7,619 bases of DNA. Origin: CAZERT01 sp964630015. Lineage in GTDB: Bacteria; Patescibacteriota; Microgenomatia; UBA10105; UBA927. Shown in pieces: positions 5,602 through 7,619 of this stretch (positions are counted from its first letter, which is position 1; the number at the start of each line of letters is the position of its first letter). Made by a program: the position numbers and the translations under genes. The notes under the pieces are model-generated. The model searched no databases. It had not been told where the DNA came from and saw only the letters and a program-made list of their open reading frames with translations. Location of the stretch: positions 1 through 7,619 of the forward strand of contig CAZVTJ010000042.1 in NCBI GenBank assembly GCA_964630015.1, given 5' to 3'.

Positions 5602-7545
5602 TCAGAGCGCCAGCTCGGTATCCGCATCAAGTGACATCCGCTTCCTGTCTTTTCCGTTTAGCCGTATGGTCCATTGTTGTTTGTCCGTACCGGGTTGTTT
5701 TTGGATAAGGACGGAATACTTCCCTTCGGGCTTTATCTTTGATGTATAGGAAAGTTCCAGCTTCGCCGTCCCCATCGGGTTGACGATCAAAAACCCTTCA
5801 AAAATGGTTTTTCCCAGATCGGCGTATGTTGACATATCTTCCGCTTTTGATGTTTTGGGGTTGATCGATCCCTTGCTGGAAACCAGTGTGCTGCCCGACG
5901 GCACGTATACACGGACCCAGTTGCGAAGCGGTGCATTCAGACACAGTCCCGCGACTTCCTGCTTCACGTTGCAGTCGGAATGTTCGTAGGGATTTTTATA
6001 GGTAATTGTCAGGTTGGTCGTCAATGTTCCGTCAGAATTGACCGTCGTATCCTTGACGACATCCTCCGATACGAACATGTTGGATTTTGCACCTGCCATG
6101 TTGCTGTTGTTGATGTGGATATAATCCCACGTTCCGTTATCCTGATATTTGGATATTGCCGATTTCGTTGTCTTGTTCATGATCCGGCCAGCCATATTGA
6201 AATCCTCAGCCGCTTTCTGAACAACAGGATCGGTAAAATATGCCAGTACATGTTTTTGGTTGACTTCAGAGGCCAAAACCTGCATCAGTTTCCCCCAGTA
6301 TTTTGATGGCGATGTTCCAAGTGCCATATTCAATATCTGGTTCATAAGCAGTCCGATAATATTTTTCCGATCTGACCTCTCGAAATTCACCTGCCGGGTT
6401 GATGCATCCTCCAATTCATACACGGCTTTCGGACAATCGCAGATCGGCGCAATATCGGCGGAAAATAGACGGTTCCGTTTGAATGTATCATCATAAATAT
6501 TGATCGGTCCCAGAACACGTAGGAACTCAACCAGTACGTGTGTATCGACAGCCACGATTCCGTCAATTGGTTCATACCCGGCCGTATTTTTATACATGGA
6601 TAAAAACTGCTCCATGGATGTTTTGTAATCCGGGGATAGATTGCTGTCGCGGATGAAAAGTTGTGACACGCCCTTATGGAACGTGGTGATTTCCCGTGTT
6701 GGCGGATAGGTTTTTTTCATTGCCGCATCAAGCACATAGATGTCTTCCGATTTTTCCAGGATCGGTTTTCCCTTTTCCATGCGGAATCTGGCATATGCCG
6801 TCAGAAAGCCGCCGGTTGGCCGAAGCTCCTTATCATTTTGGAACAACACCAGATACCGCTTATCCGTCGGATCACCCAAAAGATCGGGTATTTTTTCCAG
6901 AAGCGGCTGGGCATTCACGAACAGGTTTGCCGATTCATCAACAACGGAGAGTATGGTGGTAAGCGTGCTCCTGATTGGTTTCCCCTGAAGATTCTCTGGG
7001 TAGCGGTTGGGATCGATGGCGGAAAGTTCCTTACGCATCGTATCGATGTCTTTTGCCATTTCGCCTATTTTTGGCGTGAGTGCCCGCATGGTTTTAACTG
7101 CCATCTGGAGCCGTTCGACCGACGTTCCCGAAACGAATGTGCTTTTCCCTTTGAGTCCCAACAGTTCCGCATTGGGTTCAATTGCCTCAATAGCCTTTTC
7201 CCCTGCTGCAATTGCCGAATATCCTGCAGCAATGGCATGCGTTCCGTCACCCACAAACGCACCGACAAAGGGAACGGAAGTAAGGAACGTCATCTTTTTA
7301 TACGACTCGTTAAATTCATTGAGCTTTCCTTTCGTTTCGGCAAGTTTTGTTTTTGCACCGTCAATATCCTGCGACTTCACGGCCGTCATTGTTTCCCTGG
7401 CGGTTACCATAAGCGCATCGGCTTTTGCCTTCACTTCCCGGACAGGCGCCATCAGAGCAAACACACCCCCGGCAAGAAGCAGGATAATGCCAAGCAGTAT
7501 TCCTGCTGCCACGACGGGAAATTTCTTTTTGGTTTTTTGCTTCAT
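5602..7545 (-). CDS. DUF4012 membrane-anchored protein, function unknown
   Basis: The 647-residue protein has a lysine-rich N-terminus (KQKTKKK), one membrane helix (about 11-33) and a long outer part. Residues 38-220 are mostly helical, with possible coiled coil around 36-85. The DUF4012 core follows, with its hallmark FQNDKELRPTGGF (235-247), then SPDYKTSMEQFL (304-315) and DGIVAVDTHVLVEFLRVLGPI (329-349). The C-terminal part (about 500-640) looks beta-rich and has Cys at 525 and 535. DUF4012 proteins are common in Patescibacteria, Actinobacteria and Chloroflexi. They are often near envelope polysaccharide genes, but their activity is not established. The start at 7545 is chosen because GGGAGG lies 5 nt upstream. 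The frame stays open to the window edge, so a longer N-terminus cannot be excluded. It ends in TGA and heads the recO-glyS unit, at least within this window. Confidence 0.9.
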   Translation of the reverse strand: MKQKTKKKFPVVAAGILLGIILLLAGGVFALMAPVREVKAKADALMVTARETMTAVKSQDIDGAKTKLAETKGKLNEFNESYKKMTFLTSVPFVGAFVGDGTHAIAAGYSAIAAGEKAIEAIEPNAELLGLKGKSTFVSGTSVERLQMAVKTMRALTPKIGEMAKDIDTMRKELSAIDPNRYPENLQGKPIRSTLTTILSVVDESANLFVNAQPLLEKIPDLLGDPTDKRYLVLFQNDKELRPTGGFLTAYARFRMEKGKPILEKSEDIYVLDAAMKKTYPPTREITTFHKGVSQLFIRDSNLSPDYKTSMEQFLSMYKNTAGYEPIDGIVAVDTHVLVEFLRVLGPINIYDDTFKRNRLFSADIAPICDCPKAVYELEDASTRQVNFERSDRKNIIGLLMNQILNMALGTSPSKYWGKLMQVLASEVNQKHVLAYFTDPVVQKAAEDFNMAGRIMNKTTKSAISKYQDNGTWDYIHINNSNMAGAKSNMFVSEDVVKDTTVNSDGTLTTNLTITYKNPYEHSDCNVKQEVAGLCLNAPLRNWVRVYVPSGSTLVSSKGSINPKTSKAEDMSTYADLGKTIFEGFLIVNPMGTAKLELSYTSKIKPEGKYSVLIQKQPGTDKQQWTIRLNGKDRKRMSLDADTELAL

Positions 7546-7619
7546 GGTGCCTCCCTGCGTTGGAAGGGTAATTTTTTTCACTGCAAAGTCTTCCATAGAT
7601 GTGTATTGTTCCAAAAGTA
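7546..7619 (-). other. Leader or upstream gene end at the window edge
   Basis: This 74-base stretch holds the Shine-Dalgarno GGGAGG for the DUF4012 gene. On the minus strand two frames stay open to the edge: the DUF4012 frame, with a possible ATG at 7614, and one other. The third frame closes at a TGA (7580-7578), so a preceding gene could end there. The edge prevents a decision, and I see no convincing promoter. Confidence 0.4.

Noticed and set aside
7546..7614. Longer DUF4012 start at 7614
   Set aside because: A good GGGAGG ribosome binding site precedes the ATG at 7545, followed by the basic residues and membrane helix expected at the N-terminus. The extension is polar and unlike a signal region. 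It is not fully excluded because the frame is open to the edge.

Overview
All convincing genes in this window lie on the minus strand, so transcription runs from high to low coordinates. The gene set suggests a bacterium of the Candidate Phyla Radiation (Patescibacteria), most likely a Microgenomates-like lineage. The signs are a large DUF4012 membrane protein, an unusually short RecO, a single-chain dimeric-type glycyl-tRNA synthetase, a small anchored protein with a conserved-looking Cys pair, and a compact dcw cluster. This is an inference from gene families and remembered family patterns, since no marker gene was compared. Two genes (the DUF4012 gene and rsmH) end in TGA at sensible family C-termini. 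UGA is therefore read as stop, which argues against the UGA=Gly code of Gracilibacteria/Absconditabacteria.

Unit 1 (7545 down to 3196) has the order DUF4012 protein, recO, glyS, small membrane-anchored protein. The gaps are 15, 24 and 9 nt, which is typical of one operon. The last gene has a perfect Shine-Dalgarno overlapping the glyS stop codon.

The non-coding stretch (2836-3195) is about 360 bp and is the least ordinary part of the window. It is bounded by two 31-bp imperfect inverted repeats (2918-2948 and 3161-3191), each built from four tandem 7-bp units (TAGTAGN). On the minus strand the second arm runs straight into seven T residues. This looks like an oversized intrinsic terminator or a miniature palindromic element separating the two units. 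Between it and mraZ lie promoter-like hexamers and four ATGG boxes at exactly 10-bp spacing, a clear candidate for the MraZ autoregulatory operator.

Unit 2 (2835 down to 1 and beyond) is the start of the division and cell wall (dcw) cluster: mraZ, rsmH (mraW), an ftsL-like gene and a class B penicillin-binding protein (ftsI-like, cut by the window edge before its KTG motif). The genes are tightly packed: a 4-nt gap, then an ATGA overlap, then a 12-nt gap. MraZ would control the cluster, RsmH modifies 16S rRNA, and FtsL and FtsI act together at the septum.

I found no tRNA, rRNA, CRISPR array, transposase gene or phage gene. Most of the window is ordinary core genome; the intergenic region is what deserves a second look.
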